DNA from: an uncultured bacterium
GTDB taxonomy: Bacteria > Desulfobacterota > BSN033 > UBA1163
Length of the DNA: 39,010 bases
Assembly (NCBI GenBank): GCA_938045955.1
Contig: CALIBK010000147.1
Coordinates: 1 to 39,010, forward strand
Reading direction: 5' to 3'
In this document: piece by piece, positions 1 to 8,839 of the stretch
Numbering within the stretch: position 1 is the stretch's first letter
Layout: each line of letters begins with the position of its first letter
Program-made: the position numbers and the translations under genes
The notes under the pieces: generated by a model
Databases searched by the model: none
Told to the model about the DNA's origin: nothing
What the model saw: the letters and a program-made list of their open reading frames with translations, nothing else

Positions 1-29
1 CTTCATGATTTCCCTTAAACGATTATCTT

Positions 30-197
30 TTACCTAAATTGAGCGATTTTTCGTCATTCATTGAATCAAATATACTGGATTCCTGCTTCCGCAGGAATGA
101 CGACTGCCACCCGATGAATGAAAACGTCATTCCCGTGAAAATGGGAATCCAGAGTGGTTATCTTTAAATAATATCAAGAATCGCTCAATTTAGGTTA
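30..197 (+). repeat. MITE-like palindrome-ended repeat, copy 1
   Basis: A non-coding element of about 168 bp with terminal inverted repeats. The left end reads TTACCTAAATTGAGCGA and the right end TCGCTCAATTTAGGTTA, which are inverse complements with one mismatch. Inside are two smaller palindromes: ATTCCTGC/GCAGGAAT around 80-99, and ATTCCC/GGGAAT with an 8-base spacer around 130-149. A near-identical copy lies inverted at 32081-32249 and a decayed one at 2217-2345. There is no ORF inside, so mobilisation would need a transposase supplied elsewhere. Calling it a MITE is an inference from the repeated structure; a clear target-site duplication was not seen. Confidence 0.8.
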
Positions 198-284
198 CAA
201 TAATTTGTGAGTTATTGAACAGGCTCATTAATTCATGGGAGGAACGAGAAGGATAGATTACCATTTGAGAGAATGGAGGATGAA

Positions 285-938
285 ATGGTAAGCAAACAGT
301 ATCTTATCGATGAAATCACATTCAAGGATACCTGGAGGATGTTCCATATTATGGCAGAGTTTGTGGAAGGGTTCGAGGCCCTGGCTGAATATCATCCTTC
401 AGTAAGTATCTTCGGATCGTCCCGGGTGAAGGAAGGGGACGAAATATACGAAAAGGCAGAACGGATCGGGCAGCTTCTTGCAGAAAATGGTTTTGGTGTG
501 ATCACCGGAGGAGGGCCAGGAGTGATGGAAGCCGCCAATAAGGGTGCCGCGATGGTCGGCGGAAGATCGATTGGACTGAATATCGAACTTCCCTTAGAGC
601 AGACTCCTAATCCCTATACGAACATTAAACTTTCTTTTCATTATTTCTTTGTTCGAAAAGTGATGTTCATCAAGTATGCGGTAGCCTATATTATTCTTCC
701 AGGAGGCTTTGGGACGCTCGATGAGCTCTTTGAAGCAATTACCTTAATTCAAACCCACAAGATCAAACCCTTTCCAGTCATTCTTGTAGGTTCAGAATAC
801 TGGAAGGGTCTTCTCGATTGGATCAAGGACGTCGTTTTAAAAGAAGGAAAAATCTCTTTCCAGGACCTTGAGATTTTTCAATTGATCGATGAGCCGGAAG
901 AAATTGTGAAAACGATCAAAAGAACAGTGATTGTTTAA
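285..938 (+). CDS. LOG family protein (TIGR00730 Rossmann-fold nucleotide hydrolase)
   Basis: A 217-residue protein of the LOG/lysine-decarboxylase-like family. Characterised members release a nucleobase from nucleoside 5'-monophosphates (cytokinin riboside phosphate phosphoribohydrolase in plants); the bacterial substrate is often purine monophosphates. Seen here: the Rossmann start FGSS (residues 43-46), the TGGGPGVMEAAN phosphate-binding stretch (74-85), and the family signature PGGFGTLDE (139-147). Length is usual for the family. An upstream in-frame ATG at 273 exists, but GGAGG at 275-279 lies five bases before the ATG at 285, which decides the start. It stands alone, convergent with the metallopeptidase gene (20-bp gap), so the context adds no pathway. 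The family call is firm; the substrate is unknown. Confidence 0.9.
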   Translation: MVSKQYLIDEITFKDTWRMFHIMAEFVEGFEALAEYHPSVSIFGSSRVKEGDEIYEKAERIGQLLAENGFGVITGGGPGVMEAANKGAAMVGGRSIGLNIELPLEQTPNPYTNIKLSFHYFFVRKVMFIKYAVAYIILPGGFGTLDELFEAITLIQTHKIKPFPVILVGSEYWKGLLDWIKDVVLKEGKISFQDLEIFQLIDEPEEIVKTIKRTVIV

Positions 939-958
939 ATTTTTTAAATCGATGAGCT

Positions 959-1954
959 TCAATCCTTGAGATGATGGACATCATCAACGACATGATAGGT
1001 AAGGAGCGTGGTCAATTCAATCAATTTACGTTCCTCTTCTTCAGGGAGGTAACCCAAAGACTCACTCCGACAGATGGCTTCCCAGCGTCGAAGAGTCTTT
1101 CGGATCGAATGCTGATTGGATCCGGAGATCCAGAGACTGACCCGATCGCTTAGGATTCTTGCATATCTTCGAATGAGTTTCCAAGCTGGAAGAAGTCTCC
1201 GAGGGTGATCCTTGGATGGAGTAAAAAGTTCATTCATATCTTTCAGGTACTCCTGAAGTTCCTGGTCCAACATCTCGCCATCCAGTCCATACCATTGAGA
1301 AACCGTGTCTTCGATAGTGGTATATTCGCCTTCTCTCTTCCTTTTTAAATTGATGGGTTCCTTACCCGCGATCTCTTTCATCACCTGATCTACATAGTTA
1401 AGCTTTTCTAAGGCATTGGGCCAGGTTCGATACTTCTCTTTCCAATTTGAGCGGGGAGCAAGCCAGATAGCGAAAGTCTCTGCCCAGTCCTCATCAGGAT
1501 GCTTCTGGGCATAATGGGGATCTCCTAAATAATGAAGATGTCGGACATAACTTTTTGACCAAGGGTTGACTCGATAGAGATACCCCTCTCGATACTTTTT
1601 ATTGAAATTTCCGAAGGTGGATTCCCAGTCCTTACGCTGCCAGAGCTTGTAGGCATAATTGATCGCATGCCCGACCTCATGGCGGAGAGTTTTAATAATT
1701 TCCTCGTCTTTTAATACTTCTCCTTCCAATTCTCTTAATTCGTTTTTTGCGTAGTAAAAAGGAATACTGATGGAGATGGTTTTATTGACACATCCCCATT
1801 CATTCCCAAAATAAAAGTCCGGCCAAAGGAGGATGCGATAATTTCTTAATTCTTTTCTTAGCCGCTTCAGAAGCGGACCAAGGCTCTCTTCCACATCTAA
1901 GTCCAAATCACATATTCGAGTCGTTAGAAATTTTTGATACTGTATTTCATCCAT
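959..1954 (-). CDS. putative zinc metallopeptidase (HExxH)
   Basis: A 331-residue protein without signal peptide or membrane segment. The zinc-binding motif HEVGH is at residues 92-96 (preceded by TLR and followed by AINYAY), and a likely third ligand Glu lies in DWAETFAIW near residue 159. This spacing fits the gluzincin-like 'putative zinc-binding metallopeptidase' group. The region 100-150 is rich in Trp, Tyr and His; the C-terminal third is charged and helical and I recognise no second domain there. The start is ATG after GAGGG at a 7-base spacing. It has its own promoter at 1994-2022 and converges with the LOG gene. The peptidase call rests on the motif and helix context; the substrate cannot be read from the sequence. 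Confidence 0.75.
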   Translation of the reverse strand: MDEIQYQKFLTTRICDLDLDVEESLGPLLKRLRKELRNYRILLWPDFYFGNEWGCVNKTISISIPFYYAKNELRELEGEVLKDEEIIKTLRHEVGHAINYAYKLWQRKDWESTFGNFNKKYREGYLYRVNPWSKSYVRHLHYLGDPHYAQKHPDEDWAETFAIWLAPRSNWKEKYRTWPNALEKLNYVDQVMKEIAGKEPINLKRKREGEYTTIEDTVSQWYGLDGEMLDQELQEYLKDMNELFTPSKDHPRRLLPAWKLIRRYARILSDRVSLWISGSNQHSIRKTLRRWEAICRSESLGYLPEEEERKLIELTTLLTYHVVDDVHHLKD

Positions 1955-1993
1955 GGGAGGACCCTCGTTTATTAAAAAGGGAATCGGTCAAAT

Positions 1994-2022
1994 AATATAA
2001 TATGTCTCTCTTCCCGGGTCAA
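1994..2022 (-). promoter_or_regulatory. sigma-70 type promoter for the metallopeptidase gene
   Basis: On the minus strand TTGACC (2017-2022) is followed after exactly 17 bases by TATATT (1994-1999), five of six matches to the consensus at each box. The start codon lies about 40 bases downstream, giving a short leader. No operator-like palindrome is evident beside it. Confidence 0.6.
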
Positions 2023-2216
2023 AATAAAATTTTCACAATTAATTCTCCAACAATATCTTATAGTTATCAATTGGTATTCGGTCTCCACTATTTTATCTCA
2101 TCAAAACAATCCAAAAGATTTAAATGTTTAAGTTTTCTAAATAGTTGGACATTTGCTCAAGATTTATTGGTTGATCTGTGAAAATAGAAAATTTTAATGT
2201 TATTAATAATAAAGCC
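2023..2216. other. AT-rich intergenic region, no gene seen
   Basis: About 190 bases of very AT-rich sequence between the metallopeptidase promoter and the second repeat copy. No open frame with a ribosome binding site, no convincing terminator and no RNA gene was found. It may carry the thiolase promoter, but no pair of boxes stands out. Confidence 0.4.
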
Positions 2217-2345
2217 TTAATCGAGCGTTTTTTCATCACTAATTGAATCAAAGAAACTGGATTCCTCCTTCCGCAGGAATGACGACTACCACTCGATGAA
2301 TGAAAATGTCATTTCTGTGAAAAAGGAAATCCAAAGATAAAGAGT
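2217..2345 (+). repeat. MITE-like repeat, degenerate copy 2
   Basis: The left half matches copy 1: a decayed terminal repeat (AATCGAGCG at 2219-2227), ATTGAATCAAA, CTGGATTCC, and the CCGCAGGAATGACGACT stretch, then GATGAATGAAAATGTCATT. The right terminal repeat is missing or unrecognisable. It ends just before the thiolase ribosome binding site, so it forms the thiolase leader region. It has more substitutions than the other two copies, which suggests an older insertion. Confidence 0.65.
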
Positions 2346-2369
2346 CTTTTCTTTAAGGTGGAGGAAGAT

Positions 2370-3866
2370 ATGGATGTTTATATTTCTGGCGTCGGATTAA
2401 CAAAATTCGGAAAATCAAAAGAATCCCTTGAAAGGATAATGGCCGAAGCTGCAGGGTTAGCCCTGAAGGAGGCCCAGCTGGAGAAAGTGGATGCCATTTT
2501 TATTGGTGTCATGAATGTGGAGGAATTTGTAGGGAATTCTAACTTTGCTACTCTTCTTGCAGATACTATGGGCTTGACAGGAATTCCGTCTACTCGTGTG
2601 GAAACGGCCTCTTCCACGGGAGCAGGGGCTTTTGAAACTGGCTTCTACGCTGTGGCCTCTGGTCATATGAAGAACGTTCTTGTTCTTGCGGGCGAGAAAA
2701 TGACCCACCTCCCTACCTCCAAAACAACACGGATTCTTTCAGAGGTCATCGATCGGACCGAGCGAAGATACGGGGCAACCATGCCTGCCTTTGCAGCCAT
2801 GATTGCGCAACGATACGCCCAGGAATATAAACTTTCCAGTTCTAAACTTGAAGAGATTTTAGCCCAGGTAGCTATGAAGAATCACTATAACGGTTCTCTC
2901 AATCCCTATGCCCAGTTCAGAAAACCCATTACCAGAGAGGATTATTTAGGAAGTCAGATCATCTCCTATCCCCTCCGCCTTTATGATTGTGCACCCATCA
3001 CGGATGGAGCCGCAGCCCTCCTTCTCACCTCAGAGCCCACTTCGATTAAAGTGACGGGAATTGGACATGCAACCGATACCCTTGCCGTGAGCCATCGAGC
3101 TTCTCTCACCTCCTTTAATTCTACCAAAGAAGCTGCTAAGAAGGCTTACCGAATGGCTCAACTCAATCCTTCTGAGATTCATTTTGCAGAAGTTCATGAT
3201 GCCTTTACTCCTTTTGAAATCATCGGGACAGAGGACTTAGGATTTTTTGCCCCGGGAGAGGGGTGGAAGGCTCTCGAAGAAAAAGTTACCCATCTTCAAG
3301 GAAGACTCCCCATCAATCCTTCGGGGGGGCTTAAATCAAGGGGTCATCCTGTCGGGGCTTCTGGACTGGCTCAACTGGTTGAGATTGTCTTTCAATTAAG
3401 AGGAGAGGCGGGAGAAGGAAGGCAGCTTGAGAAAGCGGAGGTTGGATTGGCTCAAAGCATTGGAGGACTGGGGAATAATAACTTCGTCATCATTCTTGAA
3501 CGAAGTGACCGAAAGAGGCGCTATGTGGAAGGGTGGAGACCCGCGTATCAACCGGAGATCAAAACGGGTCTAAGAACCAACCTCCCTCAACCTTCCGAAG
3601 GTGTTGGAACTCTCGAAACCTTTACCATTCTTCACCATCCTCCCGAAGGATTTCTCTCTCCTATCGCCCTTGGATTTATTACCCTCCAAGAAGGGATAAG
3701 GATCATGGCCTGTAATCCAGAATATAAAAATCCTAAATCCTTAAAAATTGGGAAAAAGGTTCTTTTCAACACCCGCGAGGGTCTTTACGTCTTCCGAAAA
3801 ATTACTCTTTGGGATCGATTAAAGTTCTGGATAAAAGGGGAGCTCAAATCTCCTCGACAGAGGTGA
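2370..3866 (+). CDS. thiolase-like protein fused to a DUF35 OB domain, catalytic Cys replaced by Ser
   Basis: A 498-residue protein. Residues 1-380 are a thiolase of the SCPx/acetyl-CoA acetyltransferase type. The later catalytic region is intact: EVHDAFTPFE (His 276) and GGLKSRGHPVGASG (His 326). At the nucleophile position, where relatives read VExACASG, this protein reads VETASSTG, so Ser 81 replaces Cys; the second cysteine region reads SIGGLGNN. Residues about 405-490 form a DUF35-type OB fold (GTLETFT, HHPPEGFLSP, LKIGKKVLF) without the usual zinc-ribbon cysteines. In known systems DUF35 proteins partner thiolases as separate subunits. The start is ATG 2370 after GGTGGAGG; the GTG at 2358 lies inside that site. 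It may be a non-condensing acyl-CoA binder or a variant enzyme. Confidence 0.8.
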   Translation: MDVYISGVGLTKFGKSKESLERIMAEAAGLALKEAQLEKVDAIFIGVMNVEEFVGNSNFATLLADTMGLTGIPSTRVETASSTGAGAFETGFYAVASGHMKNVLVLAGEKMTHLPTSKTTRILSEVIDRTERRYGATMPAFAAMIAQRYAQEYKLSSSKLEEILAQVAMKNHYNGSLNPYAQFRKPITREDYLGSQIISYPLRLYDCAPITDGAAALLLTSEPTSIKVTGIGHATDTLAVSHRASLTSFNSTKEAAKKAYRMAQLNPSEIHFAEVHDAFTPFEIIGTEDLGFFAPGEGWKALEEKVTHLQGRLPINPSGGLKSRGHPVGASGLAQLVEIVFQLRGEAGEGRQLEKAEVGLAQSIGGLGNNNFVIILERSDRKRRYVEGWRPAYQPEIKTGLRTNLPQPSEGVGTLETFTILHHPPEGFLSPIALGFITLQEGIRIMACNPEYKNPKSLKIGKKVLFNTREGLYVFRKITLWDRLKFWIKGELKSPRQR

Positions 3867-3894
3867 ACGGTTCTTTGGAAGATGTTCTGCCTTC

Positions 3895-4332
3895 TCACAA
3901 TTTGGATAAGCCCATGATCTCTTCGAGTTGTGTGAGATCAAAAGGTTTAACGAGATAGCCTGAAACTCCAGCTTTAAAGGCCTTCTGTCTCAAGTGTTCA
4001 TCGCTTTTTACGGTCATTAAAACCGAAATAAGTTTAGGGTTTCGATTCATCCACGCTTCCAACAATTCCAGAGCCTCCCCATCAGGAAGAGGTTCTCCAC
4101 ATATCACCATATCAAATGTATATTCATTATAAAGGGATTCAGCTTCCTTCTTAGAATTGGCTATTACCACCTTACACTTCATTTGATTTTCAATAAAGAA
4201 AGAGAGGGACTGACTAATCTTTTTATCTTTTTCTATGAGAAGCACTATCACGAGGATAATCGATTCGCAGGTTTTAAGATAGTAAAGCAAAGGTAATGCC
4301 AAGCTTTCCTTCACAAGAGAGTTTAAAATCAT
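3895..4332 (-). CDS. degenerate response-regulator receiver protein
   Basis: A 145-residue protein carrying a single receiver (REC) fold from about residue 29. The conserved switch residues survive in part: LMT (Thr) and the lysine in YLVKPFD. The phospho-acceptor aspartate is absent: the strand that normally reads DLxLLD reads DMVICGE, placing Gly at position 79. The acidic pocket is also altered (IEKD). It is therefore probably a pseudo-receiver that cannot be phosphorylated in the usual way. The first 28 residues are atypical and have no ribosome binding site, so a later GTG start near residue 28 or 30 is possible. It lies about 200 bp downstream of the NtrC-type regulator gene on the same strand and may be a decayed or regulatory partner. 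Confidence 0.6.
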   Translation of the reverse strand: MILNSLVKESLALPLLYYLKTCESIILVIVLLIEKDKKISQSLSFFIENQMKCKVVIANSKKEAESLYNEYTFDMVICGEPLPDGEALELLEAWMNRNPKLISVLMTVKSDEHLRQKAFKAGVSGYLVKPFDLTQLEEIMGLSKL

Positions 4333-4530
4333 GAATTCAAATTTTTATTTAACTTCAATAAATTAATCTTTAAAAACCAGAGGATTTTATAGAAAGGAGT
4401 GATAAAGGAAAAATAAAAAACTATAAGAAGAAAAGGTGAGAGAAAAGGTCAATTATTAAATAATTCAACGAAATGATAGAAGATTTTTTAAAATTGTCCG
4501 ATTTCAAATATTCTGTTTGTAAACGAACAT

Positions 4531-5904
4531 CTAAGGTGTGTTTTGTCCTTTTATTTTATACTTTTCCATTCGATAGAGAAGGGCAGATCGGGAGATGCCA
4601 AGAAGTTTTGCAGCTTGCATCTTATTTCCTTTTTTCATCCTTAATGCTTCAAGGATATAGCTCTTTTCAACCTCTTCAAGAACAATCCCCTGAGGAGGAA
4701 TAATGGGTTTAGTTTCTATCTTTACTTCCCGCTCTTTTAGAAAAGAGAGATGTTTCGGTTCGATAGTATCCCCTTTCTCAATGAGGATGATTCTTTCTAC
4801 CGTATTTCTGAGTTCTCGAACATTTCCTGGCCATGGATAGGAGAGGAGAATCCTCTCCGCTTCTGGAGAGAGATGAATAAAATTTTTCTTAAACTGTTCA
4901 TTAAAGGAATTCATATAGAATTTAAAAAGAGGAACAATGTCTTCTTTTCGCTCTCTTAAGGGGGGGATGGTCAGTTTGATGACATTCAATCTGAAATAAA
5001 GGTCATCTCGAAAATTTCCCTTTTTGACTTCAGCTTCCAGGTCTTTGTTAGTAGCCGCAATGATTCGAACATCGGCTTTTCGTTTCTCAATCCCTCCCAC
5101 CCTGAAATATTCTTTTCCCTCAAGGACTCGAAGAACCTTAACCTGAGCCGCCGGAGAAAGTTCCCCCACTTCATCCAGAAAAAGGGTTCCCTTTTCTGCG
5201 GCTTCTACTTTTCCTATCTTGCCTTTTTCGAGGGCTCCCGTAAAGGCCCCTTTCTCATACCCAAAGAGCTCACTTTCAAAAAGATCCTTAGGAATGGCCC
5301 CACAATTAATAGGAATGAAAGGAAACGAGGAGCGGGGGCTCAGAAAATGGATATATTCAGCGAGAAGCTCCTTTCCTGTCCCTGTCTCCCCTTCGATCAA
5401 AATGGTCGTTTCAGATCCTTGAGCAACCTTCTGGGCCAATCCCAAAATCTCCTTCATCTTGGGGCTCACCCCGATAATCTCCCAGGTCCGGAAACGATCC
5501 TGATACTGGGATCGGAGCCATTCCACCTCTTTCTTTAAACGAATTCGTTCCAATCCTTTCCGGATCAGGTCCTCCAATTGGTCGAGATCAAAGGGCTTCA
5601 CCAAAAAATCGAAGGCCCCCAGTTTCATGGAGTTGACCGCCATCTCAATGGAGCCCTGAGCAGTCATGATAATGACAGGAATTTCGGGGGATCTCTCTTT
5701 TATTTTGCGAAGGACTTCATCTCCATTCATTCCCGGAAGCCAGTGGTCCAGTAATATCAGATCAGGGCGCTCGATTTGAAATCGTTCCAATCCTTCCTCC
5801 CCGGTCACGGCGGTCAGGACCTCGTAACCAGAATTCTTTAAAGCAATCTCGAGGGAGTCTCGAAGAATGGGTTCGTCATCTATGATTAAGATTTTAAATT
5901 TCAT
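4531..5904 (-). CDS. sigma-54-dependent response regulator (NtrC family)
   Basis: A 457-residue regulator with the full REC - AAA+ - Fis-type HTH layout. Receiver: IIDDE with phospho-acceptor Asp 53 and the LVKPF lysine. AAA+ core: Walker A GETGTGKE (172-179), the sigma-54 contact loop GAFTGA (219-224), Walker B TLFLDEVG, and the arginine-finger region FRDDLYFRLNV. C-terminus: AAKLLGISRSALLYRMEKY, a Fis-type helix-turn-helix. Its start overlaps the end of the upstream sensor kinase gene by 11 bp, so the two form a cognate two-component pair. Its target promoters are unknown; the -24/-12 candidates at 21418-21433 and 33830-33845 are the ones visible in this window. Confidence 0.95.
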   Translation of the reverse strand: MKFKILIIDDEPILRDSLEIALKNSGYEVLTAVTGEEGLERFQIERPDLILLDHWLPGMNGDEVLRKIKERSPEIPVIIMTAQGSIEMAVNSMKLGAFDFLVKPFDLDQLEDLIRKGLERIRLKKEVEWLRSQYQDRFRTWEIIGVSPKMKEILGLAQKVAQGSETTILIEGETGTGKELLAEYIHFLSPRSSFPFIPINCGAIPKDLFESELFGYEKGAFTGALEKGKIGKVEAAEKGTLFLDEVGELSPAAQVKVLRVLEGKEYFRVGGIEKRKADVRIIAATNKDLEAEVKKGNFRDDLYFRLNVIKLTIPPLRERKEDIVPLFKFYMNSFNEQFKKNFIHLSPEAERILLSYPWPGNVRELRNTVERIILIEKGDTIEPKHLSFLKEREVKIETKPIIPPQGIVLEEVEKSYILEALRMKKGNKMQAAKLLGISRSALLYRMEKYKIKGQNTP

Positions 5905-7390
5905 CGTTTTCTCTCATGGGAAGATAAATCGTGAAGGTAGAACCCACTCCTTCCTGACTCTGGACGTCAATCGTCCCTCCGTGGGTCTCAATGATCTTGA
6001 GAGTGATGGAAAGCCCCAGACCCGTTCCTTCCGATTTTGTAGTAAAGAAGGGATCAAAAATTCTCTTCAGATGAGAAGGTGAAATACCAACCCCGGTATC
6101 CTTCACCTCCACTCCTATTTTTTCGCCTTTCCTAAATGTCCGTATGGTAAGCGTGCCTCCTTTCTCCATGGCCTGGATTGCATTAAGGATCAGATTGAGG
6201 AGAGCCTGCTGGATCTGGTGGATGTCAATCCACACATTTGGAAGCCCTTCTTCTCTCAAGAATTCTAAAGTAATGTTTGCCTTCTTAAGTTTTGTCTGTA
6301 AAATATTGAGGGTATCTTCGACCAACGGATTGATCTGAACTTCTCTAAATTCTGCAACCTTCGGTTTGGCAAAATGAAGCATATTTTCAACAATCTTCTG
6401 AATCTTCTCGATCCCTTCTTCTGTACTTTCCAGAAGCCTCCTCTCTGTTTCGGAAAGATCCTTCTTCCTCAAAAGGATTTGAGTGTTGATCTTTATCCCA
6501 GCCAGAGGATTTCTAAGTTCATGGGCGACCCCCGCGGTGAGTTCCCCAAGGGAGGTTAATCGTTCCGTCAGGAGCAACCGCTCTTCAGCCCTCTTCATCT
6601 GGGTTATATCCTTACAGATTCGGGTCACGCCGATGATCCTTCCCTCTGCATCCAAAAGGGGAGAAAGGGTCATGCTGATGATGATCTCCCGACCCTCCTT
6701 GGTCTGTCTCCGTACCTCCACATTAGGAACCACCTCTCCTTTGAGAACCCTGGCTATCAGTTCTTTCATCAATCTCTCTTCCTCTTCTTTTAATATTTTA
6801 TCCTTGGGATAGAGAAATTCGGAGACTTTTTGACCAAGAACCTCCCCTTTTTTGTATCCATAGATTCGTTCGGCACCCTCATTCCAGTAGATCACCCTTC
6901 CCTCAAGATCCACCACTGAAATCGCATCTCCAGCCTTATCCACAATGGATTCCAAAAAATTCTTTGTCTCGATCAACTCCTTCTGAAGTCGGACTTTCTC
7001 GACCATTAAATGGAGACCTTGAATGGCTCGATTGACAACGAAAGGAAAAGCCTTTGCACACTCAGGGGATCGAATGATGTAATCAAAAACTCCCTCTTTC
7101 ATCGCCTCTAAGGCGGCCATAGAATCCCCTTGAACGGTTACAAAGACCGTTGGGATCCCGACCCCTAACCTGTTGAACCTTCGAAGCCACTCAAGCCCAT
7201 CTCCATCGGAAAGAGTTTGGTCTAAGAGGAGTAAATCATAGTGGTCTTCCTGGAGCTTTTTAAAGCATTCCTCTCCGGAAGAGACGACCTCGATTTGATA
7301 TTCATCGCCCAGACCCCCGAGGGAGTCTTTGATCATTCCAATGAAATTCAGATCCTGTTCAGCTATTAAAATCCGAGTGACCTGACTCAT
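5894..7390 (-). CDS. sensor histidine kinase, REC-PAS-HisKA-HATPase
   Basis: A 498-residue soluble kinase. An N-terminal receiver (Asp 57 in LLLLDQTLSDGDG; Arg replaces the usual Lys in YIIRSPE) is followed by a short coiled coil, a PAS domain (about 142-265, ending in ICKDITQMKRAEE), the phospho-acceptor His 290 in GVAHELRNPL, and a complete ATPase domain with N box NLILNAIQAM, G1 DTGVGIS, F box FDPFFTTK and G2 GTGLGLS. There is no membrane segment, so it senses in the cytoplasm. A receiver at the N-terminus suggests that another kinase, possibly the chemosensory CheA encoded nearby, can modulate it (inference). It is the partner of the overlapping NtrC-type gene. Confidence 0.93.
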   Translation of the reverse strand: MSQVTRILIAEQDLNFIGMIKDSLGGLGDEYQIEVVSSGEECFKKLQEDHYDLLLLDQTLSDGDGLEWLRRFNRLGVGIPTVFVTVQGDSMAALEAMKEGVFDYIIRSPECAKAFPFVVNRAIQGLHLMVEKVRLQKELIETKNFLESIVDKAGDAISVVDLEGRVIYWNEGAERIYGYKKGEVLGQKVSEFLYPKDKILKEEEERLMKELIARVLKGEVVPNVEVRRQTKEGREIIISMTLSPLLDAEGRIIGVTRICKDITQMKRAEERLLLTERLTSLGELTAGVAHELRNPLAGIKINTQILLRKKDLSETERRLLESTEEGIEKIQKIVENMLHFAKPKVAEFREVQINPLVEDTLNILQTKLKKANITLEFLREEGLPNVWIDIHQIQQALLNLILNAIQAMEKGGTLTIRTFRKGEKIGVEVKDTGVGISPSHLKRIFDPFFTTKSEGTGLGLSITLKIIETHGGTIDVQSQEGVGSTFTIYLPMRENDEI

Positions 7391-7458
7391 CCCGAACTTT
7401 CCTTATTATTCAAAATACCCTATTTTGGGCTCATTGACAACCCTGAGGGAACCTATTT

Positions 7459-8829
7459 ATGATAATTTACATGATTCTTCTCTTGGTGCTCTCCATTCTC
7501 TCCTTCCCCCTCCTGAGTTACAGTAGAGATCTTCAGGAACACCCTTCTCAGGTCTGGAAAGTCGGTGATCGTCGATGGACCGCAGAAGAAGAAATCCAAT
7601 TTGCCCGATGGGTGGAGGAGAATATGGATGAGGATTTCTTCCTTCGGCATGGAATCCCTGTGGATTGTGCAGACGTCCCCTATGCAGTTCGCTGGATCTA
7701 TGCTCGAATCGCTCACTTACCGGCTGCCGCAACGACCAAGAATCACCAGCTCATCGGGCACTGGTCTACTCACTGGGGCCATCTCCCTACCCATCCCGAA
7801 TGGCATAAGGATCAACGCTTCCGGAAAGCCCTTCTTCATATGCTGACCGAAACGACCACCCGTACCCTTCCGATGGATACCTATCCTATTCGAATTGATC
7901 GTGAATCGGTGATCCCCGGCACGATCTTCTTTATTACAGAATCCCACTCCGGAGTGATTGGCCACGTGGTCCTGGATGGCAGCACCCTTCATCCCCTCCA
8001 GACCTGGGAGGCCACCACCCCAGCGAAGCTTCAAAAATTAAGTCTGAGAGATTTTCTCACCCCAAGACCTGAATCGACCATTTATTCAGGAATTGTGAAG
8101 TTCCGCTGGCCGGTATGGAACGGTGAGAAATGGTCCTACCTCCCGGTTACCCAACATCCCTTCTATTCTTTAGAGCAATATTCGAAGGAATTTACAGAAG
8201 GCTATTCAGACTTTGTTGAGGCAGTTGCTAAAAGGATTGATTCTACAATCTATGACCCCTGGACCAAGGTAGAGAAACTGATCGAAACCCTCTCGGCTTA
8301 CCTGGAAACAAGAATTCCTATCGTCCTTGAAGGCTATAAACGTTGCCAAAAGGGAAGATGCCCGGAAGGTTCTCCCCTCTGGGAAGTCTACAGTACCCCT
8401 GGCCGTGATGGAAGGATCACCCTTCTGATGGATCATCTCCATCACCTCATCGAATCAAACTCTCTTGACCCGAAAGTCATTCAGGAGAAGATGGAAAACA
8501 TTCTTTTTCCTATAGGAAATCATCTGGTCGTTAGCTTTTATTTCCTCTATCAAAACTATCCATGGCTCTCCCCTCATCCAGGGGATTCCATTGAGGCCAG
8601 GTGGGGGCTTAAGAAATGTGAGATGATCGCAAAACAGATTCGCTCTGCAGAACGCTCCATTTCCTTCATTGAAAGAACCTATCGAAAGAGAGATCCAAGA
8701 TATGCTGATTTTGCTATTCAACAACAGCAGGAGATTCTTCGAAGATTAAAAGAAGAGTGGAAGAAGGCTCAATGCACCACCCCTGAGCCCTCTCAAAGGA
8801 AAGAGACTAAAGAAAAAAAGAAACCTTAA
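7459..8829 (+). CDS. secreted protein with possible papain-like (NlpC/P60-type) catalytic Cys-His
   Basis: A 456-residue protein. An N-terminal hydrophobic segment (residues 5-20) followed by SYSRDL fits a signal peptide. The region GIPVDCADVPYAVRWIYAR resembles the start of papain-like hydrolase folds (Cys at the head of a helix), and SHSGVIGHVVLDGS about 100 residues later could supply the His strand. These are the only hints of activity; I do not recognise the family firmly. The C-terminal part (about 340-440) is helical, ending in a Lys/Glu-rich tail. The ATG at 7459 has GAGGGA eight bases upstream. It is divergent from the sensor kinase and convergent with the chemosensory operon. A cell-wall or peptide hydrolase is possible but unproven. 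Confidence 0.65.
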   Translation: MIIYMILLLVLSILSFPLLSYSRDLQEHPSQVWKVGDRRWTAEEEIQFARWVEENMDEDFFLRHGIPVDCADVPYAVRWIYARIAHLPAAATTKNHQLIGHWSTHWGHLPTHPEWHKDQRFRKALLHMLTETTTRTLPMDTYPIRIDRESVIPGTIFFITESHSGVIGHVVLDGSTLHPLQTWEATTPAKLQKLSLRDFLTPRPESTIYSGIVKFRWPVWNGEKWSYLPVTQHPFYSLEQYSKEFTEGYSDFVEAVAKRIDSTIYDPWTKVEKLIETLSAYLETRIPIVLEGYKRCQKGRCPEGSPLWEVYSTPGRDGRITLLMDHLHHLIESNSLDPKVIQEKMENILFPIGNHLVVSFYFLYQNYPWLSPHPGDSIEARWGLKKCEMIAKQIRSAERSISFIERTYRKRDPRYADFAIQQQQEILRRLKEEWKKAQCTTPEPSQRKETKEKKKP

Positions 8830-8839
8830 ACCAAACACT

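Noticed and set aside
7434-7463. TTGACA and TATGAT with 18-base spacing before the secreted-protein gene, suggesting a leaderless transcript from the ATG at 7471
   Set aside because: The -10 box would overlap the ATG at 7459, which already has GAGGGA at a good distance; the match is probably accidental.
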